Below, in pieces: positions 49,535-60,079 of a stretch of DNA of 64,000 nt. The stretch comes from Spirometra erinaceieuropaei. Lineage: Eukaryota > Platyhelminthes > Cestoda > Diphyllobothriidea > Diphyllobothriidae. The notes beneath the pieces were generated by a model. The model searched no databases and had not been told where the DNA came from. It saw nothing but the letters and a program-made list of their open reading frames with translations. The stretch covers positions 70,181 through 134,180 of the forward strand of contig CACRXP010000003.1 in NCBI GenBank assembly GCA_902702965.1, in the 5' to 3' direction. How positions within the stretch are numbered: position 1 is the first letter of the stretch; the number at the start of each line of letters is the position of its first letter. Both the position numbers and the translations under genes were made by a program.

Positions 49535-50544
49535 CACAGCAACACTCACCCACCGCAAGCACACAACTGCCACCTCCCATGCAAGTGGGAAGTGTGCATC
49601 TCGACTCAGTTCCCATGCGGCTTCGGCTGCACGGGCGACTTGAATCCGAGACTATCCCGACATGTCAAGCGTCGTGGATAGGAAGGCTGCTGTTTGACGC
49701 CCCTACTCGGACCACGCTGTTCGTCGCGTTGTATGTGTGTGTGTTGTGTGGAGTGACGGACTGGTGGGCTGAAACAGCACCTTCCACGACCCTCTCACGC
49801 AAGTGAGAGACACGCCGTTCAACCCCCGTTGTGCGAAATCCTGGTGTGTGTGTCTGGGGGGCCAGGTCGTGCGCGTGGTGCACGCAGTCACGGTCAGTCG
49901 ACCCTGACAGCCACCGCGCCCAAACTCCAGTATGCTGACCGGCTCGGACAATGACTGGGATGTGGGAATTGGAAGGGCGAGTGAGGTCGACGGCTCAGCG
50001 CACTTCCTCCTCACTATAAACAATCTGACGCGCTTGAGGCTATCACGGTGCGCTAAAAGCCGTGGCTTGAAAGGTTACCAACTGACGGGATAACTTGGAC
50101 TTCCAGCTGGACTGGAGGTCTGAGAGTCAGGCTGCAATGGCTCCTTCTTAATGTGGCCTCTATGGCATTCCCACCACTGTGTGGGATCCGAGCCAGGCGT
50201 CGGCGGCACGCCTAGGTGCGGCTTCGGTCGCGCCAGCCTCCAATCTCTGTTGTGTTGGTGAAAATCCTGATTATTTGTTATGTGGACCAGGGGGTGTGGT
50301 GGAACGCCAAGACGAGGATCGGTCCGAGCCACTCACCTGCGGCCTCCCTCGTCCCCGGTCTTCTTGACTCTGTCTTGACACCGGGCTCAGGCGGGGGAGG
50401 AGGAGAGAGTGTAGGTAGATGCAGCGCACGTCTAATGGCACTATAAACCCCTGCGCAAGTCATCGTCCCTGCTCCCACCGCTGCTGCTGTGGAGCACACG
50501 CTGGACATCATCGAAATCGATTGTCGAGCTATCGGGTGGGGTTC

Positions 50545-50829
50545 GTGGCTTTGACCTCGTAATCAGCCCAGTGTGTGTTGTGTGCAGTGGCGGACTGGTG
50601 AACTGAGAGCCAGGATGCAATAGCTCCCTTTTAATGTGGCCTCTATGGCACTCCCACTCAGTGGGGTTCGAGCCGCCCCTCCATTTTGCTCTAGTATAGT
50701 ATCCTGGTCAATCATTCTTTGTGAACCAGGTGGTAAGCCTAGGTGCGGGCTTAAGCCGTGCCAACCACCTGCGTGTTGGCGGTGGTGGTGGTTGACGGAG
50801 CGGCGGGTGGGATCTCACCAATGCTGAGA
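50545..50829 (+). repeat. extra RTE 3' UTR fragment
   Basis: Repeats the middle part of the 3' UTR block already present at about 50095-50230 (GCAATGGCTCCTTCTTAATG-like and CTCTATGGCACTCCCAC). It lacks both ends of the UTR. It abuts the spacer of copy G at about 50830. It could be a remnant of another + strand copy or a duplicated part of copy F. Confidence 0.5.
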
Positions 50830-53800
50830 CGATGGTCATCGCCACAGAGGTTGTGACATTGATTCCGTGGGTGGTGAGTGGCGACAGCGGCTGAGCACCG
50901 TTAATGTGCTTTCCGTTGCTGGTGGTCGTCCTCTTGGAGTTAGCGACGATGCAGATGTTTGCGAAGTGGGTAAAGTTTTCGGGTTATTGTTGCATTAGCT
51001 CAAAAAGTGTCCGACGAGGTATCCCTACGCAGAATGTCCGTTGACAGCGGGGACATGGTACGAAGAGTGGAGTGTTGGCGGTTTGGGTCGGAGGCGCTTG
51101 AAGCTTGTGAACCGCACCTTATGACAGCGAAGATCTGGTTGAATTCCCATATTGCTGCCAGTCTTCACTACTCTTCGCCTGACTGTTCGATTCTAAGCAA
51201 CCTCCTCGTAGGTCTCCAAGTTGATTTGTAGATTCTTGACCGGAATTTGCAATGTCCGTGTAACGTCGTTTCCGTCCTTAATGTTGATGGGCACTTGTGA
51301 CAAGGTCGCCGTAGAGTGGCCGCTTTGGTACGGGCACGTCATCCATCCTCTCTACCTGGCCGTACCATTGTAGTTGGATCTGTCTTAGCATAGCATGTGT
51401 GTTGAGCATTCCACTTCATCTGAGAACTTCCATGTCTGGGACTCTGGCTTGCCACCCCAGCCTCAATCTTCTCCGGAGGTCGCTGAGGTGGCGGTGATTG
51501 AGTTTCCTGACTTGTTTGTTGTAGCCTATCTATGTCTTCGTCCCGCAGAGCAGCGTCATCAGGACTGCCGTCCTGCACATTCTGAGTTTCCCATTAAGTT
51601 CAAGTGCACGATGGCTTCAGACTGAGGGCTGCAGCTTTCTGCAGGCCTGGCTGGCTCTGGAGATCTTGGAATTTGTTGAAATTGTACTTCCGAGGTATCC
51701 AAACTCGTCAACTACTAACGCCGACTTGGGATTCATTGTAGTCCGCTTTTGAAGCCGGTTGGTGTATGACCACTGTCTTCTCTGTGCCTAAGGCCGTTTC
51801 GAAGCCGGAGCAGCCGGAAGTCAAGAGGTCCACTCTCCACACGACGCCCTCCTCCGTTGTGATATTTATCACTCAGTCATCCTCGAACAACCGATCGTGG
51901 ATGCTAACCTTGAATACTACGAATATGCCTTCAGTAAACTAATGCTAAGCTGTTTTTCGTTGGTTTGGCTTTTTTTTATGTCGATTCTCGGTCGCTCCAT
52001 AAGGATAGCGGACACCATGAGATTGAATAAGGCAGGGCGAACACGCAGCCCATCTTCCTTTCACTGGTCACCGCGAACGCTTCAGAAATTACACCGTTGT
52101 CCCTGACACGAGCCATCATCCCATCGTAAAGTTGGCGCAACATTTGTGTGGAATGCTCCGGACATACACATTTCATCATGATTGACTGAGTCAGAGTTCT
52201 TCGTTAACTCAATGAAAGTGCTGTAGAGGTTGGCCCTTGTATCCCTTACTTCTCCAGCTGTTGATGAGTTTGAGCATCATGTTCATGGTTCCGCAGCTCA
52301 TACGGGATCGAGGTCGGCTTTCTCGGAGAAGTCCCTGTTACAAGCGCGTTTTCGGATGGTTAGGTAGGACGCAGCCTAAGATGCTCCCTGCGATTTTCAG
52401 TAAAGAGACGTCTCCGTGATCTTCATAGCATCGGTTTCCTATTCGCTTGTATATATTTTGCAGGCATTGTAGTCGCAGATAGTCGCATGGGGGCCTGCAT
52501 GCACCTGCAGCTGAGGAGATGCCCGTCAGCCGTTGTCCATGATGTGCTGAGGAATCACTAGCATTAAGTATTTTTTTGCATGATTTTCCGCAAACCCTCA
52601 CGGTTCACCGTGTCGAAGGCTTTCTTAAAGTCAACGAAGGTAGTGTAGATGTGGGTTCGCGTTTCCTGGAACTTCTCTTGAAGCTGGCGAACGAAAAAGA
52701 CCATGTCGATGCTGCCGCGGTGTCGTCGGAAGACGCATTGGCTTTCCAGTAGTAGTCTTTGCTCGAGGGTCTGTCGAGACGATTGAGAAGGCGAGCAAAG
52801 AGCTTTCCAGTGATACTGAGTAGCGAGGGGCCTCTGTGGTTATCAGAGTTGCCGGCTACCTTTGCGCTTGTAGAAATGGACGATGATGACGTCCTGGATG
52901 TCCTGAGCGACCCGTTCCCAGCGCCACATCTGCTGGAATAGCGCCGTGAGTTGGTCCATCAGTCGGCGGTCGCCGTGCTTATAGATTTCATTTGGGATCG
53001 TATCGAAGCCTGGTGCTTTATCACTGGATCGCCGTCGGTTGCGAACGGTTTCTGGAATAGAAGGTGTGAGATCCAGGCAAGTGCTGATTTCCACCTGAGG
53101 ACGCCGGTCGATGGCGGCGTCGGAGATTGTAGACGAACGGTTGAGGACGCCACTGGAATGTTCGACCCAGTACTTCGGAATGTACAACTTTTCCATCAGA
53201 AGTGTTAAGCCATCGGAGCGGAGAAGCCGCGCGATTCCTTTCGTTGGGTCTTCGTAGATGGTCTTGGTCGCACCGAAAAGATCCTTTGATTCATTGCGCT
53301 AGGCATACGTTTGGATTGCCTCAGCCTTGCAAGCCAAACGGGCGTCCTGGATTTTTAGCAACCGCTGTTGCGCAAGGCGGCGACATTGGTTAAAGGCCGT
53401 TTTGTTTTAATCAGTAGAACGGTCGAGTTAGGTTCCATTCACTCCGTTCATTTTGGCAGGCAGGTTACTGATGGCGGCGTCATTTTCGCCAGACCAGCCC
53501 TGACGCTAGCAACATGCGCGGCCGAGGATACCCGGAGCGTTCGAATGAACAGCTTCTCGCATTTGGCATCGTCAAGTCTCCAGAGAGGCGTTCTCATCTG
53601 GCGCCTGCAGGCCTTCCAGTCGCTGGGTCACTTGATTGCTGAAATGTAAACGGTGAGCAGGCATAAACAGCAAGACGATATTTAACCAAGAACCTGGTGG
53701 CCACTTTCCTTGTGGCCTTCTGCAGGGTTGCGGACGGAGCCTCATCTTGCAGATGACGAGGCGGTTACCCGTCCAGCCACCGGCGTCACAGATCACCTTA

Positions 53801-54200
53801 GTCACTATCACGTCCTGTCGATCACGCCGCCGAAAGAGAACAAAGTCCAGTAGCTGCCAGCACCGCGATCGGGGATGCAACCGAGTGGCCTGCTTCCGCA
53901 TCGGCAGGCGGAAGAGGGCGTTGGTAGGCAGGAGGCGGTGCTTTGCGCAGGTTCGCAGGAGGAGAGGGAGACCATTGTCGTTGTAGCCGCCTATTCCGTG
54001 AGGACCCAGTACTCCCATCGAGGCAGCGCGGTCTGCCCCGACGCGAGCATTGAAGTGGCTGCTGGGCAGAGCATAGCTCCGAGGTGCCACGGGTGAGAGC
54101 GGGGTGCCAGTTAATAGACGCCAGACGTAATTAAAACTAACAAACACTTGAAGTGACCTGCTACGACCACCACGTGGACCCACAACCGGAGACCCCTACA
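50830..54200 (-). mobile_element. RTE-ZnF copy G, 5' UTR to first zinc finger
   Basis: Old minus-strand copy. From 54200: a 5' UTR block (54200-54070) shared with 56989-56810; then directly the second half of the endonuclease (HFNARVGAD, MGVLGPHGIGGYNDNG, LHPRSRCWQLLDFVL, RRRDRQDVIVTK; the SDH-like motif is degraded to WTGNRL). Next the linker (53700-53400), RT N-terminal half (52980: FDTIPNEIYKHGD; 52880: QDVIIVHFYKRK; then 52600-51970), RT C-terminal half (51800-51240: FGYLGST, ISRASQACRKLQ, LNHRHLSDLRRR, MLRQIQLQWYGQVERMDD, LYGDLVTS), the first finger (about 51030, [11 protein letters not shown]) and a Pro/Thr-rich spacer to 50830. The first half of the endonuclease is missing and the frame is repeatedly broken. 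Its distal part is probably 46005-45247. Confidence 0.65.
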
Positions 54201-55220
54201 CACCCCAACGACTGTACGCTCAACACCACGACTGAAGAAGACATGCATCTAGCAAAGACCTTTTCTCTGCTGGGTGTACCAACTTCGACCTGACGATCAA
54301 CACGGACAAACGGTAGTCATACATCAAGCGCTACTGAATGTGCGACACAGTATTCCTCAAGTCAATGTTGACGGCAACCGACTCTAAACTGTGGGCAACT
54401 TCGCTTACTTATGAAGCACACTCCGGCAGCACAAAAATGAACAACGAACTGGCCAATCGGATCTTCAAAGCCAGTCAAGCCTTCGGTTGACCGCAGGCTT
54501 CCGTTTGGAATTGCCAAGGCCTTCAACTGAATGGTCAATTAAAGATGTACAAGTCCGTCGTCTTGACGACACGCCTGTACAGTGCGGAAATCCAACTACG
54601 TTGGAGCGGCCATCTCGTGTGCATAGAAGATGCACGTCTACCGAAACAAACCTTCTAAGGGAGTGTCGTTACGGGTACTCAACGGCAGGGAGGACAAAAA
54701 CTGTGCTTCATGGACACTCTAAAGAACTCTCTGAAACGACTACAGATCAACACGGAGACCTGACAGGACCCCCAGAACGGACCAGCCTCTAAAAGAAAAG
54801 TGAATACTGGCGAGGCAATTTAAAAGGAAAACAGGATTGAAGTCGCTAAGACAAAAAGAGACTAGCAAGCGCCTCGATTACACCATGATAACATCCAGCT
54901 ACATCTAACATACCCGCGCTGCAAACGTACATTCCGCGCGCGAACCGGCCTTGTAGGACACCTTCGGAAGCAGTGCATCAGCAACCCGGCAGCATGAACT
55001 TCTCCTCCCACGATCACCTCAACCATCACCTCTGCTACAAACCCCGCGACTACCACCACCTCAGACACTGGTAATCAGATTGCCGATGTCCCACCGCCAT
55101 CGATCGTTGCCACTATCCGCCTTGCACACACCCCTGCGCCGATCACAACGACCAGCTCCACCAACACCACGACCTCTCGTACTTCCCCTCTGATGAGACG
55201 ACGTCCGACATCCTGCCATC
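54201..55220 (+). mobile_element. RTE-ZnF copy H/J, upstream part
   Basis: Decayed + strand piece starting inside the RT at NDCTLNTTTEEDM (catalytic-block flank), then [56 protein letters not shown] and the first zinc finger at about 54912 (RCKRTFRARTGLVGHLRKQC), followed by a Thr/Pro-rich spacer (TTTTSDTG and beyond). It ends at a CCTGCCATC target duplication (55212-55220), after which element K begins. The spacer resumes at 56990. Many stops. The segment right after NDC lacks its upstream half, so the copy is 5'-truncated. Confidence 0.65.
55212..55220 (+). repeat. target-site duplication, left copy (element K)
   Basis: CCTGCCATC, repeated exactly at 56990-56998 on the other side of the minus-strand element K. 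Removing K and one copy rejoins the zinc-finger spacer of the H/J element. Confidence 0.75.
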
Positions 55221-56989
55221 TCAATAGTTCGATCGTCGATTCCGACGATGTCCATAATATGCTACGCAGCTAGGCGCAGCAGGCTCAGTGATTTGTAATA
55301 CATGAGCAGCTCGCTAAGAGTGCAACAGGCCAGACGCAGACAGCTGTTTCACGGTCGGTACCGATCATCAGTACGTCATAGGCCTTATGAAGTGAGGTAT
55401 ATAAGCATGTCAGTGATTTGTCCCTGAATTAGTTTATAGTGGATGTAGACTTGCGCAGCATCTACCTCTCTCTCTCCCTCCCACTCGCCATCTGGAGCTG
55501 GTGTCAAGACAGAGTTAAGAAGATCGGGTTAAGGGGAGGGCGCAAATGGCTGGCGCGGCCAGACCGGCACCTAGGCGTGCCAACACACCCTCTGGCCCAC
55601 AACATACACTTCCCCGAGATTTCTCACCAATAACAACGACAACACCCTGACAGGGGTCAGAAGGACCAGGATGACTGGGCAGCCATGCCTACCACCTGTA
55701 TATCCAGCGGGAGCGCAAACGCAACTACCGGCAGGGAACAAGGTGTCAGGGAACTGCCAGCGCATTCCAGGCTGCGAGGACCATGGCTTGCTGATACTAG
55801 CATAGCACACGATTTCAGACCTTTTGACCTAGAAGGACGGCACGTGGTCCTGAACCTAGCCCGGGCCGTCATCCTTCAAGGTTGGGTAACCAAACAGTCG
55901 CCGACTGGGAGGCACTACCCATAAAGTACACACACTCTCCTCACATGTACGAGAGTGTCACAGACCACTTGAGAAGGGACCGTGAAGGCCTGGCTCTCAG
56001 TCCATCAGTCTGCCACTCCTCACAAACAAAACAACTGGGCAGACTGTGTGGACTGAGCTGGGGCGTCAGTCGGCTGCCTTCCGAGTCACGGAGCTCGATG
56101 CACCGTCTTCGTCTCAGACTCCAATCACACATGCAGCAGGTGAGCCGCATGGAGAAGAGGCCGAGACGCACACATCCCACTTGTGTGGGAGGTTGCAGTT
56201 AGGTGCTTGCGGTTGATGATGTTTATGTGCGGTGAGATGCTGGCGAGGGAAGATGTGATGGTGGGGTACATGCGGCGGCTGTCTACCGCAGTTTTTTTAT
56301 GAACGAGCATGAAGCCTAGTAGACCCATGCGGACACAATGTGGACAATGGATGCGGATGCGGCGAGTGCAGGTTGGTGCTCCGGGCACTGGTTTACCAGT
56401 CTCTGTGCGATGGATTCGCAAGTAGCCAACCATGCCGATGCGTGAGGTGAATATACTGGGACACTGTGGACTTGAGAAGTCGGCGGCGTCAGTACCAGTT
56501 CCCGTGATGGAGATGGTGGAGCTGGTGGTGGTGGGCGCGCTGGGCGATGGGGTGTGGGCTGGGTTGAAAATGATGGGTGTGCAAAATGCAGTGAATGTGG
56601 TGGAGCTGATGGCGGTGTGGGCGTTGAGTGGCGGCGTGTGGGCGGGGCTAGGCATAGTGGGTGTGCTGGATGTACTAGGTGTGTCGGGGCTGCAGTCAAT
56701 TTCGTTCTCGTGGATACGCATGTGGCCGAATAGACCCATGCAGTGCAGCGGCCATCGGAGCCAAGGTTACCGTGTTCGAAGATGCACACACGAATACCCT
56801 CACCTGGTTTAGCCCGCCGGTCGGGGCGGCTACCGAAGTGTGGCCGCTAGGCAGAGCCTAGCTTCCAGGAGCCGCGTGTGAGAGTTGGCGGTCAGCAAAT
56901 GAACGCTAGACGGAGTCTACACTTGCAGGCGACCGAGTGACCCACGACGACCGTCAGGTGGACCCACAGCTGGACACCCCTACACCCCC
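55221..56989 (-). mobile_element. short RTE derivative K: 5' UTR, zinc fingers, 3' UTR
   Basis: Complete-ended minus-strand insertion of 1,769 bp. It begins at 56989 with the family 5' UTR (to about 56770; the same block as 54200-54070). It passes without endonuclease or RT into the zinc-finger region ([12 protein letters not shown] at 56739, SPQCPSIFTSRIGMVGYLRIH with TETGKPVPGAP, then HCPHC-RMGLLGFMLVH), and ends with the 3' UTR (56124-55221; terminus CGATCGAACTATTGA). Exact 9-bp direct repeats flank it. With no RT of its own, it must have been copied in trans or be a progenitor that lost its core before inserting. Confidence 0.75.
56125..56739 (-). pseudogene. zinc-finger ORF of element K (204 codons)
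   Basis: Open from ATG at 56739 to the stop at 56125. It starts with the second half of one finger ([10 protein letters not shown]). It includes a Pro/Ser/Thr-rich spacer and one finger with its first Cys changed to Ser and the GHL His changed to Tyr (SPQC...GMVGYLRIH), then TETGKPVPGAP and a finger with a deletion between its Cys and His pairs (CPHCVRMGLLGFMLVH). The metal-binding pattern is therefore damaged. The tail MCASRPLLHAAHLLHV matches the family's usual C-terminus. Whether this frame was ever translated separately is unknown. Confidence 0.5.
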
Positions 56990-56998
56990 CCTGCCATC
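56990..56998 (+). repeat. target-site duplication, right copy (element K)
   Basis: CCTGCCATC, identical to 55212-55220. Confidence 0.75.
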
Positions 56999-58250
56999 GA
57001 CTACCATCACCACTAGCATCTCCATCCATGTGGACCCGGTCCCAGCCTCTCCTCATTGCGAACTGGCTCACCGTCCTGGCTGGCCAGCCGCATATCCATC
57101 GCAGGGAGTCTGGTGAACCAGTGCCTGGAATACCAGCATACATTAGACGCACTCGCCGTAGCTGCCGGCATTGTCCTAGCACATCCAGCTACCGTAAGGG
57201 CCTACTAGGCCACACGCACATTAATGAAAGTCTGCGGTTCAACACCATCGACCATGCCACACGATCGCACCTGCAACGCACATCAAGATCATCCATCACC
57301 ACACAATGCAAGCACGCTTTTAACACCTCTCGCGTAAGTGAGGAATGTGCTTATCGGCAGCTTTTCCATGTAGCAACTCTTCTGCATGCGTGACTCGAGG
57401 CTGAGATTATCACGCTACGCCAAGCGCCGTGGCAAGGAGGGTTGCTGACTGAGACATCAACTCAGTCCACGCAGTCTGCCCAGGTGTGTGTTTGTATGGA
57501 GTGGCGAACGAGTGGGCTGAGAGGTAGGCCTCAACGGCTCCTTACTGCCGCCCTCTCCCTGATGTGTAACACCTTGGTGCTTGTGTTTGGGGAGCCAGGC
57601 CATGCATTTGGCTCGCGCAGACAAGGTCACAAGATATATCAGCCATTGTGCCCATCTCCCGCACTAGGCGGCTGACCAGCTCGGACAGTGTTTTTGTGCC
57701 GAGGAATAAAAATGGAGAGTGAGCTCGACGACTTAGCGCACTTTTCTCTTTAGAAACAATCCGACGCGCATGAAGCTATCATGGTGTACTAAAAGCCGTG
57801 GCTTGGAAGATTGCCAACTGACGGGGTAATTTGAACATTGCAGTCGGCCCAGTTTGATGTGTTTGCGCGAAATGGCCAACTGATGGTCTAGAAATCAGGC
57901 TGCAATGGGTCTTTCTTAATGTAGCGTTTATGGCACTCCCGCCTAGAGGGATCCGAGCCGGATTTGGCAGCACTCTCAAGGGCGACTCCAGCCATGCCAG
58001 CTACTAGCAGCTTCTTCAACCTCCGGCCTTCTTGACAATGTCTTGATACCAGGCCGAGGTGGGGGAGGAGGATGAGGAGGAAGAAGAGTGCGGTAGATGC
58101 TGCGCAAGTGTGCACTCACTATAAACTAGCTCATGCGCAAGTCATTGTGCCTGCACTCATCTCGCTGTGGAGCGCTCGGTGCACATCATCGGCGACGACG
58201 GTCGAACTGTTATCACGGAACCCATGTGTATATTATTGGCAGTTCAGTGT
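56990..58250 (+). mobile_element. RTE-ZnF copy H/J, downstream part
   Basis: Continuation of the + strand copy after insertion K: spacer, then zinc-finger remnants (LAGQPHIHRRESGEPVPGIPAY at about 57075-57140; CRHCPSTSSYRKGLLGHTHINE at about 57160-57225), the C-terminal tail (EECAYRQLFHVATLLHA, to 57393) and the 3' UTR (57394-about 58220). The UTR contains the blocks shared with copy B in the reverse orientation. Beyond the usual terminus (GGTCGAACTGTTA) it shares a further ~30 bases with copy B (GAACCCATGTGTATATTATT), suggesting those two come from one subfamily. Confidence 0.65.
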
Positions 58251-58399
58251 CACTATCATTATTAAAGAGATCACACCAGTTGTCGTGTCTGCTCCCACCC
58301 TGCCGCAGAGCACGCGATGAACAGCATAATTTACGACGGGCGAACCTTCGTTGAAGTCTTGTTGGACTTGTTCTTGTCGTTACGTTTTCTGCGAAAGTG

Positions 58400-59290
58400 A
58401 AATCAACTTTCCATCAGCCGAGAATCGCCGTACTCATAGAATTCGTTTTGGATTGCGCTTGATCCTGGTACTTTCCAGCTGGACACCTGGTGCACGGACT
58501 CGATTCTTTTTAGAAGTGAAGGCAAGAGGTCCAGGTCACAGCTGGTTTCAGTTTAGGGGAATGTGTTTATGGGGGCCATGGGCATTGCGGACGGTCGACT
58601 AATAATTGCTGAAGTGCTTGATTCGGAGCCTCAGGGCTTGCGATTTCTCCGAAAAAAATTGTTAATCCGTTGGAACTGAACGATGACACGGCGTCCTGGT
58701 TGTGCGGCCATAGACCGTCTTGGATGACCTAAAGAAATTCTTCCCCTCGAAGAGGAGGTCGATGATCTCGACGTCGTTGCCGCCAGACCTGTCTATTTGT
58801 CGATGGCGTGCATAAACCAGAAGATTCATGACGTTCGAATTAATTGCGTCCCCCACTACACTTCATTATCTCTCAACACTGAAGTTGCCTTGCGGAACCT
58901 GTAGCTCTTCCATGCGCTAAGACCGTTCATTGCCAAAATCTAAGCGGTGAGAAAACATATTAAACACAACAGCATTTAAATTATCCGGTGTTCGCCTACC
59001 CTGTGGTCTTCTGAGAAGTTTTAACCGGAGACTCACTTTGGAGAGGCCGAAGCGGTGGTTCGTACAGCTATCGGCACCGTAGACCCCCTTTGGCAGCAGC
59101 GTGTCTTGACAGCCTAGTGTCCTGACGAGAACGCGGTACAGCAGGTGCCAGCGCCCGCGTCCTGAAGCGGAAGGTTTTGGTCTGACGGAACAGGACGATG
59201 TGGTATCCTGCGTGGACCCGAAGTAGGAGGATGTCGTTATCATTGCGGCCTCCGATTCCTTGGAGATCCAGAATGGCAGTCTGCTCACCT
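58400..59290 (-). mobile_element. RTE-ZnF endonuclease-linker-RT fragment (copy L)
   Basis: Very decayed minus-strand piece: endonuclease end (LQGIGGRNDNDILLLR-like at about 59260-59210; RLKLLRRPQGRRTP at about 59020), linker (VWRQRRRDHRPP region), and RT start (SAIQNEFYEYGDSRLME at about 58400-58460, for DAIPAEVYKHGGPQLMD). No intact frame. It stops about 150 bases from the 3' end of copy H/J. Confidence 0.5.
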
Positions 59291-59439
59291 AATCGTCACA
59301 GAGTGGGCCACTGTGCCGAGGACCTACACTAACTGATCCCTAACAATCTCGTTCATTTTTCTTAACCATCTCTCTTGTTTTAACGTAATGGGCACAACAT
59401 TGCAGCTCACCTCGCACACTGCATGTGTGTATTGTGATT

Positions 59440-59885
59440 AGGTCTGCTATGCCATGATTCAGAAATCCATGACACTCACGGTTTGGTATGCGCCAGCAGT
59501 TTTCTGGCATTTGGTTTCACGCCGGTAGATGGGCTTGCGCTCCCACTGGGTATACAGGTACTATACATTGTCGACCAGCCATCTGACCCTTTGTGCTGCT
59601 GTTTTTTAAAATCCTGGTCAAGTGTTTCTTGTGGATCAGGGATTGTGGTGGTACGCTCATGCGTGAGACCGGCCGTGCCAGCCACCTGCGCCCCCCCCGT
59701 CTCCTGTCTTCCTAACTATGCCTCGACACCAAGCCCAGCTTAGGAGGAGGAGATAGTGTAGCAGATCCTGCGCAAGTATACGCTCACTATAAGCTAATTC
59801 ACGCGCGAGTCACCGTGTCTGTTCTTCCCTGGCTGTGGGGCACACGGTAGACATCGTCGGTTGCGACGTACGGACTGTCAGGTAG
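59440..59885 (+). repeat. RTE-ZnF 3' UTR, solitary (copy M)
   Basis: Matches copy D's 3' UTR (38400-37968, reversed) over most of its length: CACGCCGGTAGATG, CCACTGGGTATACAG, GGTCAAGTGTTTGTTG-like, TGCGCAAGT, GACATCGTCGGTTGCGAC. No coding part is attached on the + strand, so it is a 5'-truncated insertion or a leftover. Confidence 0.6.
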
Positions 59886-60079
59886 CAAAATTTTTGAGTC
59901 CTTGTTTTGCATGCCCACAGGTCTTTTCCTGCTGTCCGTAGTTGGACCGGTGGATATAATTTATAGCGAACATTTCTGGTGCATTAGTTGTCATTAGTAA
60001 TTATTGTATTCACAACAGTGTTGACTCCGACGTGATTTCTCGTAACATTTGCCTTCTGACGTATACTTGCCTCGTCTTT

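Larger units (their letters stand above)
47305..50520 (+). mobile_element. RTE-ZnF copy F, downstream segment to 3' UTR
   Basis: The + strand part of copy F: RT from LFSLMFSAML through the LLFADDC catalytic block, the thumb/C-terminal region, the first zinc finger, a Ser/Pro-rich spacer, more fingers (interrupted by an assembly gap at 48969-49494), then the 3' UTR (about 49640-50520) ending near GACATCATCG. The junction with the inverted segment is a 16-nt hairpin, TAGGCG-AATA-CGCCTA (47306-47321). Confidence 0.75.

Noticed and set aside
51976..54204. A second LINE 5' inversion (minus RT N-half next to plus RT C-half at 54204)
   Set aside because: The minus-strand RT continues leftward through its own C-terminal half to about 50990, so copy G is a normal-order element and the + strand piece at 54201 is a separate copy.
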